Assembly: GCA_964404745.1 (NCBI GenBank)
Contig: CAYOLG010000009.1
Location: 1-64,000 of the forward strand
Direction: 5' to 3'
Length of the DNA: 64,000 nt
Source: Pelagisphaera sp964404745
Lineage (GTDB): Bacteria > Verrucomicrobiota > Verrucomicrobiia > Opitutales > Opitutaceae
Below the pieces are notes generated by a model that saw nothing but the letters and a program-made list of their open reading frames with translations, was not told the DNA's origin and made no database searches. Positions 1-7,406 of this stretch are shown in pieces. A program made the translations under genes and the position numbers. The number at the start of each line of letters is the position of its first letter. Within the stretch, counting starts at the first letter, position 1.

Positions 1-1
1 T

Positions 2-271
2 GAACCTCGGCATATAGAAGGATCTGATTGCGAAGTTTCTTTCTCTGAGCTGGGTAGAACGGTAAAGTTCCAAGCCTTTAAAAGAGCCGACGGAAAACGG
101 CAGGCCGTAGGGCGACAGAATCTGCAACAAGGTGTCACTTATTTGATAAGCATCCCAGGCTTGAGCACGCTCCGAGAGCGATTGCGATCGTCAACAAATT
201 TGAATATGGTAAGCCCTCCGCCCATGAGAGCTCCCGAAATCCACTACCATTGCCTTGCACCGCCGAAATAA
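2..271 (+). CDS. possible 3' end of an unidentified gene (partial)
   Basis: The frame is open from the first bases of the window and ends at a TAA, giving about 89 residues without a start codon, so any gene would begin upstream of the window. The first 60 residues have a plausible coding composition (mixed charged and hydrophobic residues with a short beta-strand-like stretch VTYLISIPGL). The last 25 are Pro-rich and less convincing. I recognise no family. It sits left of the tRNA-Thr scar and could therefore belong to an integrated element, but this is inference. It may also be chance open frame. Confidence 0.3.
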   Translation, partial: EPRHIEGSDCEVSFSELGRTVKFQAFKRADGKRQAVGRQNLQQGVTYLISIPGLSTLRERLRSSTNLNMVSPPPMRAPEIHYHCLAPPK

Positions 272-502
272 TGACCTCCAATCAAATCGCCTAAGCGCAG
301 AGAATGGCCCGCGAGATGGTCGAGACCAACACAAAGCTGATGGGTGAGTAGGGGATGTTTGTGTAACCGTCATCTCAAAAATTGGGCAATAACTAGGTTT
401 TATCTACGTTTTTGGCGGTTCGTTTATCGTTCCTTATGTTTTTGTAACCAATTGGAGCAGAGCGAATTAAGACCAAATAAAACGTGAAGGAATATCAACT
501 AC

Positions 503-552
503 GTTCACTCGTAATGAATAGGTCGTCGGTTCGAAGCCGATGGGCGGCTCCA
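503..552 (+). other. 3' part of a tRNA-Thr(CGT) gene, probable att-site scar
   Basis: The bases fold as the 3' half of a tRNA. A 5-bp anticodon stem (GTTCA 503-507 with TGAAT 515-519, including one G-T pair) encloses the loop CTCGTAA with anticodon CGT at 510-512. A 5-base variable region AGGTC follows, then a T-stem GTCGG/CCGAT around the loop TTCGAAG (530-536). The 3' acceptor strand GGGCGGC, discriminator T and encoded CCA lie at 542-552. The matching GCCGCCC acceptor strand and the D-arm are absent upstream, so this cannot be a working tRNA. A 3' tRNA fragment is the usual scar of tyrosine-recombinase integration into a tRNA gene; the intact copy would then lie to the left, outside the window. 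Bases 272-502 before it show no gene. Confidence 0.75.
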
Positions 553-624
553 TTTTCCGCTAAGACGTTTACTCCAGTGAAATATCGTTGTCTGTATGGC
601 GTCGCTGGCTCTAGGCTCGGAGTA

Positions 625-1131
625 ATGAATCGCTTTCTCGCGATAATCCTAGCTCTTTACTCTCTTTGTTTGCAGTCGTGCGAGACGACCGATCTGAGTT
701 ATGGGTATGTTGCCGATGCCTTGGATGAGGTTTCGATCATGGAGCTTATCGAGCTATCCGATCAGTCGATCAACGATCGTGAGTTCGAATTTTACGAAGG
801 CCTGTTCGCCCCGGGTTTCTACATACTAGACAAGTCAGAGCCGTATGGGCTGACTCAAAGTAGCCGATTGAATCGCTCCGATTACATGGATCTGGCCGAA
901 GAGATTCTCAGGTCTGCCCGGGAAATCAATGTGTACACAATGGTTACCGACATCCAAATCGAAGAACCCGGCACCCGAGCGGTCGTTAAAGTTCAGGAGG
1001 ATGGGTTGCTTGACTTTCGAGGGGATCGGAGCCGAACCATCGCCATCGAGGAAATCGAGGTGGGTTATGAAGATGGGTATATCTATTTCTTAAGCTCAAC
1101 GACCATTGCTAAGAATGAGATCGATGAGTGA
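625..1131 (+). CDS. small lipoprotein with an NTF2/SnoaL-like domain
   Basis: A 168-residue exported protein. The N-terminus MNRFLAIILALYSLCLQSC is a lipoprotein signal with the lipidated Cys at residue 19, so it should be anchored in a membrane facing the periplasm. The rest (about residues 33-160) resembles the NTF2/SnoaL-like alpha+beta fold: an opening helix (MELIELSDQSINDREF), then alternating strands ending IEEIEVGYEDGYIYFLSS. No catalytic residues can be assigned. The frame is open further upstream to 484, but that would run through the tRNA scar; the ATG at 625 has GGAG just before it and gives a proper signal sequence. The stop overlaps the start of the Kelch gene, suggesting co-transcription. 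The function is unknown. Confidence 0.7.
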   Translation: MNRFLAIILALYSLCLQSCETTDLSYGYVADALDEVSIMELIELSDQSINDREFEFYEGLFAPGFYILDKSEPYGLTQSSRLNRSDYMDLAEEILRSAREINVYTMVTDIQIEEPGTRAVVKVQEDGLLDFRGDRSRTIAIEEIEVGYEDGYIYFLSSTTIAKNEIDE

Positions 1132-2173
1132 TATTAAATTGTACCGCATGAAATCTGCTTGGAACTCCAAGGCCTTTCTGACGATTATTTTATTCGTTAG
1201 TGGGCTTCTGCCTCGAGGCTCGAAAACCGCCGATGCTGAGCAATTGGGTCCAAATCCTGGCGGGAATAAGTGGGAAATCGTGCAAACGATTGGAGAGCCG
1301 TATGTCAGGCACGAAGCCGCCTTTGTCGAACTTGGCGGAAAATTCTATTTGCTGGGCGGCAGACGGGTGCAGCCCGTATCCATTTACGATCCGAAAACGA
1401 ATGCCTGGACGGAGGGGGCAGCGCCGCCGATTGAGGTTCACCATGTGCAACCTGTGGTGTTGAACGGGAAAATCCATTTGGTGGGCGCCATGACGGGGCC
1501 GTTTCCCAATGAAACGGGACTTGATCGTGTCCTAATCTACGATCCCAAGTCAGATAACTGGTCATTCAGTCACGAGATTCCCGAGAAGCGTCGTCGAGGC
1601 GGTGCGGGTGCCTCGGTCCGCGATGGCAAGATCTATTTGGCTGGCGGAATCGTCAATGGGCACATTGGAGGTTTTGTGGATTGGTTCGATGAATACGATC
1701 CGGCTACGGGCGATTGGAGAAAGCTTCCATCAGCGCCCCACAAGCGAGATCATTTTCAATCGGTAATCGTCGGTGATGGGCTCTACTGCGCGGGTGGCCG
1801 TATGACGTCTCGAGTAGACGGACGTCCGGCCAATCAAATGGTTGATTTGGTGGATGTATACGATTTCGCGTCAGGGGAATGGTCTGTCGTTGAGGATCCG
1901 ATACCGACTAGCCGAGCGGGGACTTCGACAATGGCTTTAGGAAAAGAAGTTCTGGTTCTGGGCGGAGAATCGAATGACCAGCAAGTCGCTCACAACGAAG
2001 TTGAAGCGTTGAGCACTGAGACCGAAAAGTGGAAGGCCTATCCATCTATGGCGCGAGGTCGACACGGGTCCGGGGCCTTTCTCTGGGAAGGCTACATTTA
2101 TACCTGCTCGGGCAGTGGAAACCGCGGCGGTCGCCCGGAACTGAAGTCCATGGAGCGGTTGAAAGTGGAGTAG
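1124..2173 (+). CDS. secreted Kelch-repeat beta-propeller protein
   Basis: About 349 residues: a signal peptide (hydrophobic core AFLTIILFVSGLL), then about six Kelch blades. The blades show the usual pattern of a hydrophobic strand, a Gly-Gly pair (FYLLGG, IYLAGG, LYCAGG, VLVLGG) and a Y-D-P/W element (IYDPKTNAW, IYDPKSDNW, EYDPATGDW, VYDFASGEW). Kelch propellers bind ligands or partners; some, such as galactose oxidase, are enzymes, but no copper-radical motif is visible. The ATG at 1124 overlaps the stop of the upstream lipoprotein by 8 bases; an alternative ATG at 1148 gives a shorter signal peptide. The two genes probably form one unit. The stop codon lies in the first arm of a palindromic repeat. 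Confidence 0.85.
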   Translation: MSDIKLYRMKSAWNSKAFLTIILFVSGLLPRGSKTADAEQLGPNPGGNKWEIVQTIGEPYVRHEAAFVELGGKFYLLGGRRVQPVSIYDPKTNAWTEGAAPPIEVHHVQPVVLNGKIHLVGAMTGPFPNETGLDRVLIYDPKSDNWSFSHEIPEKRRRGGAGASVRDGKIYLAGGIVNGHIGGFVDWFDEYDPATGDWRKLPSAPHKRDHFQSVIVGDGLYCAGGRMTSRVDGRPANQMVDLVDVYDFASGEWSVVEDPIPTSRAGTSTMALGKEVLVLGGESNDQQVAHNEVEALSTETEKWKAYPSMARGRHGSGAFLWEGYIYTCSGSGNRGGRPELKSMERLKVE

Positions 2174-2238
2174 CGCGGCGTTTCAGCCCGCGTTTTGCAA
2201 TGGAGGCGTCAAACTGGCGCGGGCTGAAGCTCCGCGCT
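2172..2238. repeat. palindromic repeat, family E
   Basis: Two 21-base arms (2172-2192 and 2218-2238) match as an inverted repeat at 19 of 21 positions around a 25-base loop. The core is AGCGCGG..TTTCAGCCCGCG and its complement. The left arm includes the last two bases of the Kelch gene stop codon. This is the only copy seen in the window. Confidence 0.75.
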
Positions 2239-2327
2239 GCTTAGGGCAGCCTTGTCACAAAAGAGTTTTGAGAACGTAACCAGATTCTCATTGCGTTGCG
2301 GGATTCCTCAGCAATTGATCGATGTTC

Positions 2328-2353
2328 GGAGGACCGAGCCGATCCCCCCTACC
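2328..2353. repeat. palindromic repeat, family A (single unit)
   Basis: One 26-base unit GGAGGACCGAG.CGAT..CCCCTACC of the family best seen at 3674-3732 and 61897-61976. It abuts the 3' end of the second amidohydrolase gene. Confidence 0.6.
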
Positions 2354-2355
2354 TC

Positions 2356-3771
2356 TCACTCGTACTTCTTCTGATACTTTTCGTAAAGTTGCGTGTGCCT
2401 GCTGGAAAGGTCGACTTTGCGTCCTTGGATGTAGGCCCCGAGAATTTGGGTGCGGATATCGAGTGGATTGCCGTCGGTGATGATGAGCGTGGCGTGTTTT
2501 CCTTCTTCTAGCGAACCGATCCGGTCGTCCACGCCAAGAATTTGAGCGGGGTAGAGGGTGATCGCTTTTAGCGCTTCTTCTTGCGGCAAACCGTGGCCAA
2601 CGGCTTTGGCCGCTTCGTAGGGAAGGTTGCGTTCGTTTGACGACAGCGGCCCGCCGCCACCGAAAGCGATTGCGAAACGAGCGCCACTTTGGTGGAGTTT
2701 GAGGACGTTGGTGAAGAAGGTGTCGTAAGATTCCCAGCGGCGGCGGGGCAATGAGTTTACTTGGTTAACGATGATGGCGATATCATCCGCCTTGATCGCG
2801 TCGGCTGCCCTCCACGCGTCTCCTCCAGCTATTAGGATCAGCTCGACACCTTCGTCTTTCGACCATTGAATAGCGTCCATGATCTCTCGATACTTGTTCG
2901 CATTGGCATACACGTGTAGTTGACCTTTGAGTACGGGTATTAAAGCTTCCCAGCGAAGATCCATGGGAATGGGCTCGTCGCTCGCTTCTTTGGCATTCAT
3001 GTAGGCGCGGGCATCGTCGAAGACCGTCTCCAGTTCCCTTATGCGATCGAGGTATCGCTCTTCCGCTTTGACCGGATTGAAGGGCGAATCAGAATGGGGT
3101 CGAAATCCAGGTTCGCTGGGGGCGCCAGGCCATTGGATATGGACGCCTGCGTCCGCTTCGAGCGCCATCTCCTCAATGGTCCATCCATCAAGATTGACGA
3201 TAGCTGAAGTTCCGCCGAATAGCTTAGCACCCGGTTGAGGTAGTACGTGGGAAGTCAATACGCCGTTGGCCCGCGTCACGGGTATGATTTCGCTATCGGG
3301 GTTGATGGCTGTGGCTGCCCGAGCGTTGGTGTTGGCTTTGCCGGTTTCCTGGTAGTCCCGAGTAGCCCGCACTGAATTGATTTCCACCAATCCAATAGTG
3401 GAGTTGGCCGAAATCAGTCCCGGATAAACTTGTTTTCCTTGCAGATCTATTATCTGAGCGTTCTCAGGTCCTTCGATCCTCGAAGCGATTCGCGTGATAA
3501 TGCCGTCTTCGAAAAGAAGACTTCCACCAAGGATGGCGTCACCAGAAACGGTATGGATATCTGCATTGGTAAGAAGGATCGGTTGCGATTGAGGAGGGCC
3601 TGGGGCTATGTCGTGACCGTATTGGGGGATAGCGGTAGCGGCGGCGATTGCCAATAGGAATAACAACTCAGGTAGGGAGGACCGTCTCGGTCCTCCGATT
3701 CCAACTCGCGAAGGACCGAGACGGTCCTCCCTGCCTTTTGAAAGGCAGTGGGCTGTATGGTGGCTATTCAT
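2356..3771 (-). CDS. exported amidohydrolase-family protein, probably lacking the metal-binding HxH
   Basis: 471 residues of the amidohydrolase (imidazolonepropionase-like) superfamily. Typical elements are the N-terminal beta sandwich (LLTNADIHTVSGDAILGGS, IIDLQGKQVYPGLISANS), and a C-terminal EEALKAITLYPAQILGVDDRIGSLEEGKHA segment with the metal-independent end of the fold. Where the family has D-x-H-x-H after YPGLI, this protein has SANST, so the binuclear metal site is probably not formed. The start overlaps the stop of the upstream amidohydrolase (TGATG at 3769-3773) and has a strong GGAGGAGGG before it, so translation is coupled. Residues about 13-35 are encoded by a family A palindrome inserted between the start and the hydrophobic signal core LLFLLAIAAATA. 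The active site might be completed by the partner protein, or the protein may be structural. Confidence 0.8.
   Translation of the reverse strand: MNSHHTAHCLSKGREDRLGPSRVGIGGPRRSSLPELLFLLAIAAATAIPQYGHDIAPGPPQSQPILLTNADIHTVSGDAILGGSLLFEDGIITRIASRIEGPENAQIIDLQGKQVYPGLISANSTIGLVEINSVRATRDYQETGKANTNARAATAINPDSEIIPVTRANGVLTSHVLPQPGAKLFGGTSAIVNLDGWTIEEMALEADAGVHIQWPGAPSEPGFRPHSDSPFNPVKAEERYLDRIRELETVFDDARAYMNAKEASDEPIPMDLRWEALIPVLKGQLHVYANANKYREIMDAIQWSKDEGVELILIAGGDAWRAADAIKADDIAIIVNQVNSLPRRRWESYDTFFTNVLKLHQSGARFAIAFGGGGPLSSNERNLPYEAAKAVGHGLPQEEALKAITLYPAQILGVDDRIGSLEEGKHATLIITDGNPLDIRTQILGAYIQGRKVDLSSRHTQLYEKYQKKYE
3674..3732. repeat. palindromic repeat, family A, inside a coding sequence
   Basis: Perfect 21-base inverted arms (3674-3694 and 3712-3732) with a 17-base loop; each arm is itself partly palindromic (GGACCG..CGGTCC). 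It lies in frame within the N-terminal region of the second amidohydrolase, between its start codon and its signal-peptide core. Confidence 0.85.
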
Positions 3772-6700
3772 CAGTGTCCCTCCTCCTCTAGTCCTGAACA
3801 GCTGTAGTGATGGGTGCCGCTGTGGTAAATCCATTCGATTGAAGCATCATGATAGTGGGCGCTATCGTGGCATATGCATTTTATTGATTGAGATTGGAAG
3901 TGAGCGATTGCTGGTCGGTCGGGCTCGTCTAGATCGTTTTCCTCGCTGCCTTTTTCGGGCGGCTTGGAGCCTTGAGAAAGAACCTTTTGAATGAGGGCGT
4001 TGCGTTCGTTTTCCGCCGCTTCGGCATTTCGAAGGTGCTCCTCCTTGTCGAACCGTTTGATGCCGTCGATCCAAGTTTGTTCAGCGGCAGCGAAGGTGGA
4101 AAGCGGGTGGTCGCTCCAAATGACAAAGTCCCCGTCCTTGCCGGGTTCAAGGGATCCGACTCGGTCATCGATGCCTAATTGGATTGCGGGGTTTAGGGTG
4201 ACGAATTTTAGAGCCTCCTCCTCGGATAGTCCCCCGTATTTCACAGCTTTAGCGGCTTCGGTATTCATGCGGGTCGCTAGTTCTGCGTTATCCGAATTAA
4301 AGGATGTCAGGACGCCAGCTCGATGCATCATGGCTCCGTTGTATGGAACGGCGTCATACACCTCGAATTTGTAGGCCCACCAATCGGAAAAAGAGGATCC
4401 TCCGGCATTGATTTCAACCATGGCGTCGGCCACCTTGTAGCCCTCGAGAATATGCTGGAATGTGGCGACGTTGAAATCCAGTCGCTGGGCGAGGCGGGCG
4501 AACATGAGGATCTCGTCCTGACGATAGGAGTGAATGTGGACGTCGCGATCCCCATTGAGGATTTCGAGAGTAGCCTCGAAGCGGAGGTTTTTTCTGGGTC
4601 GTACCTTGGTTTTACCACTACGGTAATCAGTCCAATCGCGTTCGTATTCAGCGGCAGCTTGGAAGCTGCTTTCCATGAATTGCTCCACGCCCATGCGGGT
4701 TTGCGGATAGCGTACCGTGAAGTCGTCGCCCCAGTTGCTTTGCTTGACGTTCTCGCCGAGGGCGAACTTCACGCCTGGGCGGGCGGTTCCCATCAGCATG
4801 CCCTCGGCATCCTCTCCCCAGCGGAGTTTGATGACCTGGTTTTGTCCACCCATGGGATTGGCGGAACCGTGCAAAAGATTCGCGGTAGTCAAGCCACCGG
4901 CTAGTTGGCGATAGAGATTTATGTCGACTGGGTTAACAATATCGGCAACGCGAACTTCCACCGTTATGGCGCTGCCGGCCTCGTTTACGCCACGACTCAT
5001 GGCTGTATGGGAATGGCAATCGATCAAGCCAGGCGTAATGTATTTACCGGTACAATCGATAACTATCGCGCCACGCGGCGCTTTTAAATCGCTGCCAATC
5101 TTGTCTATCTTGCCTCGCCGGACGAGCAAGTCCGAATCCATTAGGATACCATTTGGGCCACTGGTCCAGATAGTCGCGTTTTGGAGAAGGATGACGTCTG
5201 GATGATCGGCTTTGCTCACGCCAAAAGCCCCAGCGGGATAGCGATCGAATACGAGGGCGGGCGGGTTTTCGCTTTCTTTACCCGATTCCGATTCGCGTTC
5301 CTCATTATTGGTATCCGAATCAACGGCGCGTCTAGCTTTCCAGGAAAATGAAGTTCCGTCCGCCAGGTGGCCAAGCCCGGTTATCTCATTGCTGTCAATG
5401 TATGCCTGCAGACGGGCGGTCCCCTCCGCGTCGAGCCCGAGAAGGGATTGGTCGAGATTGAATCGGATTTCCTTTTCCGTTTGGGTTAGGGGGATCTTCT
5501 TTTTGTCCGACTGTAAAACCGGTTTTCCATTGGCTTCGACGATTTTCGCCGTTTCGAAACCGTCCACATTCTGCCAACTAAAAGCCCATTCTCCCTCGAG
5601 GCTCGCCATCCTGGCTGGCTTGCGCTCCGTGTAGTCGCCGTCAATCCAGAGTCCTTCGATCTGGGCGCTCTGCTTTTGAAATAGGTTGTCTGATGCGACA
5701 ACCAGATTAGCGATCTTGCCGCTTTCGATTGTGCCCAAACGGTCTTCCATTCCGTAAAGCTGGGCTGGCGCCTTAGTTATGGCATTGAGGGCATCCGACT
5801 CGGACAGACCGCGTTCAACCGCTTGCCGCATCCGTTCCCAGAAGGATTTCTCTGGATCGCTAAGCGCGTAACTTGTGAGGCAGAACGGGATTTCGTTCTT
5901 GGCGAGAAAAGCTGGATTGGAAGGGGCGAAGTCCCAGTGCTGAAGTCGCTCTAGCGAAATATCCAAAGAAGGCCCGTACTCGTCAGCCTTGGGGGCTTTG
6001 GGAAAGGCCAGGGGCACGACGATCGTTGATCCCATCTCTTTTATGGCATCCGCTCGGCGGTATTCGTATCCATTGCCCAATACAGCGTAGCGAATAGAAA
6101 ACTCGTCGGCGATTTTAGCGATGCGCTGAAAGTCCAGTTCATCATCGGCAATGAACAAGCCGAGCTGGCTTTCGTCGATCAGTGGAGCCAGGCTGTCTAG
6201 AGCAGCGTTGGCTACTGGCCGTTCCATGCGGTTCGGGTTTTGGCGGTAGTCAGCTTGCGATTTAGACTGCCAATCCGCGTCGTAGAGGGCTTGGCGAATG
6301 AGAGCGATGCTTCCCATCAAAGAAGTAGGGTAGGGAGAGGATGACGCGCTGGGATCTCGCTGAGCGATTTCGAAAGCCAGGTGTTGGGCAATCGAGGAGT
6401 CGATGGTGGCTTCGTTCAGGGGTTTGCCACTTAGGTTGACCAGCAATCCATGGCCGCGAAAAATGCCTCGGCCGGGAAAGACGGCGGCTGTTGTGAAGCC
6501 AATGCTGTGCATCGATTCGGCATCTTTGGGCCTAGCGGAGAAGAAGGTTGAAGCGTCCCGCTCTGGCGTGACGAGCGGATTCCAATAGCCAGGTCCAGGC
6601 TGTTTGGGGGTGGGGGCAGGATTGGACTGCGGTCCGTCAGCATAAGGGTTGCGCGGCTTTTGCGGTATCAGGCCGGCAGGCATGCCGAAGTGGGAATAGG

Positions 6701-6986
6701 CGTCTATGAAACCTGGATACACCGTTTTACCTGCCAAGTCTCGAACCCGGGCGTCAGATGGAATTTCGATATTCGAGCCAACCGATTCGATTAGTCCGTC
6801 CCGGATGACAATGGTCCCGCTATCCAGAGTTTTGGAGGGGGAGACGACGATCTTGGCGTTAGTCAGCGCGTGTACCCGAGGGGTGTTCTGATACAAGCCT
6901 TCGACAGGAACTACCGTGTCGCGGGCAGTGGCGGGAAGCAGTAGAATGAAGGATGCCAGGAGAGAAAAGGAAAAGGTGTTTCGCAT
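3771..6986 (-). CDS. large exported two-domain amidohydrolase
   Basis: 1071 residues with a signal peptide (SLLASFILLLPATA, residues 9-22) and two amidohydrolase-fold halves. In the first half (about 40-460) the metal motif region reads D95-A-Y97-S-H99, so the first His of HxH is Tyr and activity is doubtful. A linker of mixed composition (about 465-575) follows. The second half (about 590-1000) has intact D-C-H658-S-H660 after YITPGLI, later metal-ligand candidates around VHIHSYRQ and TFQHILEG, a candidate catalytic Asp in SFNSDNAE, and the closing SLEPGKDGDFVIW. The family hydrolyses amide or related bonds using one or two metals; the substrate is unknown. The C-terminus runs past the usual end through a His-rich tail before the TGATG junction with the next gene. 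The usual bacterial arrangement is a pair of such genes. Confidence 0.85.
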   Translation of the reverse strand: MRNTFSFSLLASFILLLPATARDTVVPVEGLYQNTPRVHALTNAKIVVSPSKTLDSGTIVIRDGLIESVGSNIEIPSDARVRDLAGKTVYPGFIDAYSHFGMPAGLIPQKPRNPYADGPQSNPAPTPKQPGPGYWNPLVTPERDASTFFSARPKDAESMHSIGFTTAAVFPGRGIFRGHGLLVNLSGKPLNEATIDSSIAQHLAFEIAQRDPSASSSPYPTSLMGSIALIRQALYDADWQSKSQADYRQNPNRMERPVANAALDSLAPLIDESQLGLFIADDELDFQRIAKIADEFSIRYAVLGNGYEYRRADAIKEMGSTIVVPLAFPKAPKADEYGPSLDISLERLQHWDFAPSNPAFLAKNEIPFCLTSYALSDPEKSFWERMRQAVERGLSESDALNAITKAPAQLYGMEDRLGTIESGKIANLVVASDNLFQKQSAQIEGLWIDGDYTERKPARMASLEGEWAFSWQNVDGFETAKIVEANGKPVLQSDKKKIPLTQTEKEIRFNLDQSLLGLDAEGTARLQAYIDSNEITGLGHLADGTSFSWKARRAVDSDTNNEERESESGKESENPPALVFDRYPAGAFGVSKADHPDVILLQNATIWTSGPNGILMDSDLLVRRGKIDKIGSDLKAPRGAIVIDCTGKYITPGLIDCHSHTAMSRGVNEAGSAITVEVRVADIVNPVDINLYRQLAGGLTTANLLHGSANPMGGQNQVIKLRWGEDAEGMLMGTARPGVKFALGENVKQSNWGDDFTVRYPQTRMGVEQFMESSFQAAAEYERDWTDYRSGKTKVRPRKNLRFEATLEILNGDRDVHIHSYRQDEILMFARLAQRLDFNVATFQHILEGYKVADAMVEINAGGSSFSDWWAYKFEVYDAVPYNGAMMHRAGVLTSFNSDNAELATRMNTEAAKAVKYGGLSEEEALKFVTLNPAIQLGIDDRVGSLEPGKDGDFVIWSDHPLSTFAAAEQTWIDGIKRFDKEEHLRNAEAAENERNALIQKVLSQGSKPPEKGSEENDLDEPDRPAIAHFQSQSIKCICHDSAHYHDASIEWIYHSGTHHYSCSGLEEEGH

Positions 6987-7406
6987 AGCGCTTGGCGGGA
7001 GGTTGCTAGAATCGAAGAAGGAATCGGAAGACTAGGAACTATTGTTTGAAAGTCAGCAAAGGCGACATTTATTTCCAGCAGATCTCCGGGTGAAATGCAG
7101 TTCCGTGGGGTAGCGAGCGATCTCAAGCCTGTACCCGATGAAGGTGGCGCGAAGCGAGCCCGCAATTGGTAGAACCGGCATCATGAGTGGGTAGTAGACG
7201 ATGAGTAACAGGCTAGAAGCCTATTCTACTATTTGTGGGCGCTCGGGTCGCGCCGCCGTAGGTGTGCAAAGGCAGGATATCGCCCATTACCCGGTCTGGC
7301 TCAGGGCTTGCCCCAGGAACACAGATAGGCATAATTTTTTTTCTGATCCCATCTTTCATAAGATCAGCCCTCTTGTAGGAATGATCTAATCTTTGCCCAA
7401 CCTCCC
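6987..7406. other. intergenic region, no gene seen
   Basis: Divergent spacer between the amidohydrolase operon and the redoxin/monooxygenase gene; promoters for both should lie here but I cannot place them. It contains a short palindrome around AGGCTAGAAGCCT (about 7210-7222), related to ACTAGAAGCCTGTG at about 42244, and a partial GTGGGCGCTCGG (7234-7245) resembling family B. Confidence 0.5.

Noticed and set aside
191..373. A 60-residue minus-strand frame near the left edge
   Set aside because: Basic and Ser-rich composition without structure; competes with the plus-strand open frame and has no support.
484..624. A start of the lipoprotein gene at 484
   Set aside because: It would translate through the tRNA-Thr fragment and bury the lipoprotein signal; the ATG at 625 has GGAG and a proper signal.
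4323..4904. A 193-residue plus-strand frame
   Set aside because: It lies wholly within the large amidohydrolase on the other strand and has no recognisable domain; it is an antisense shadow.
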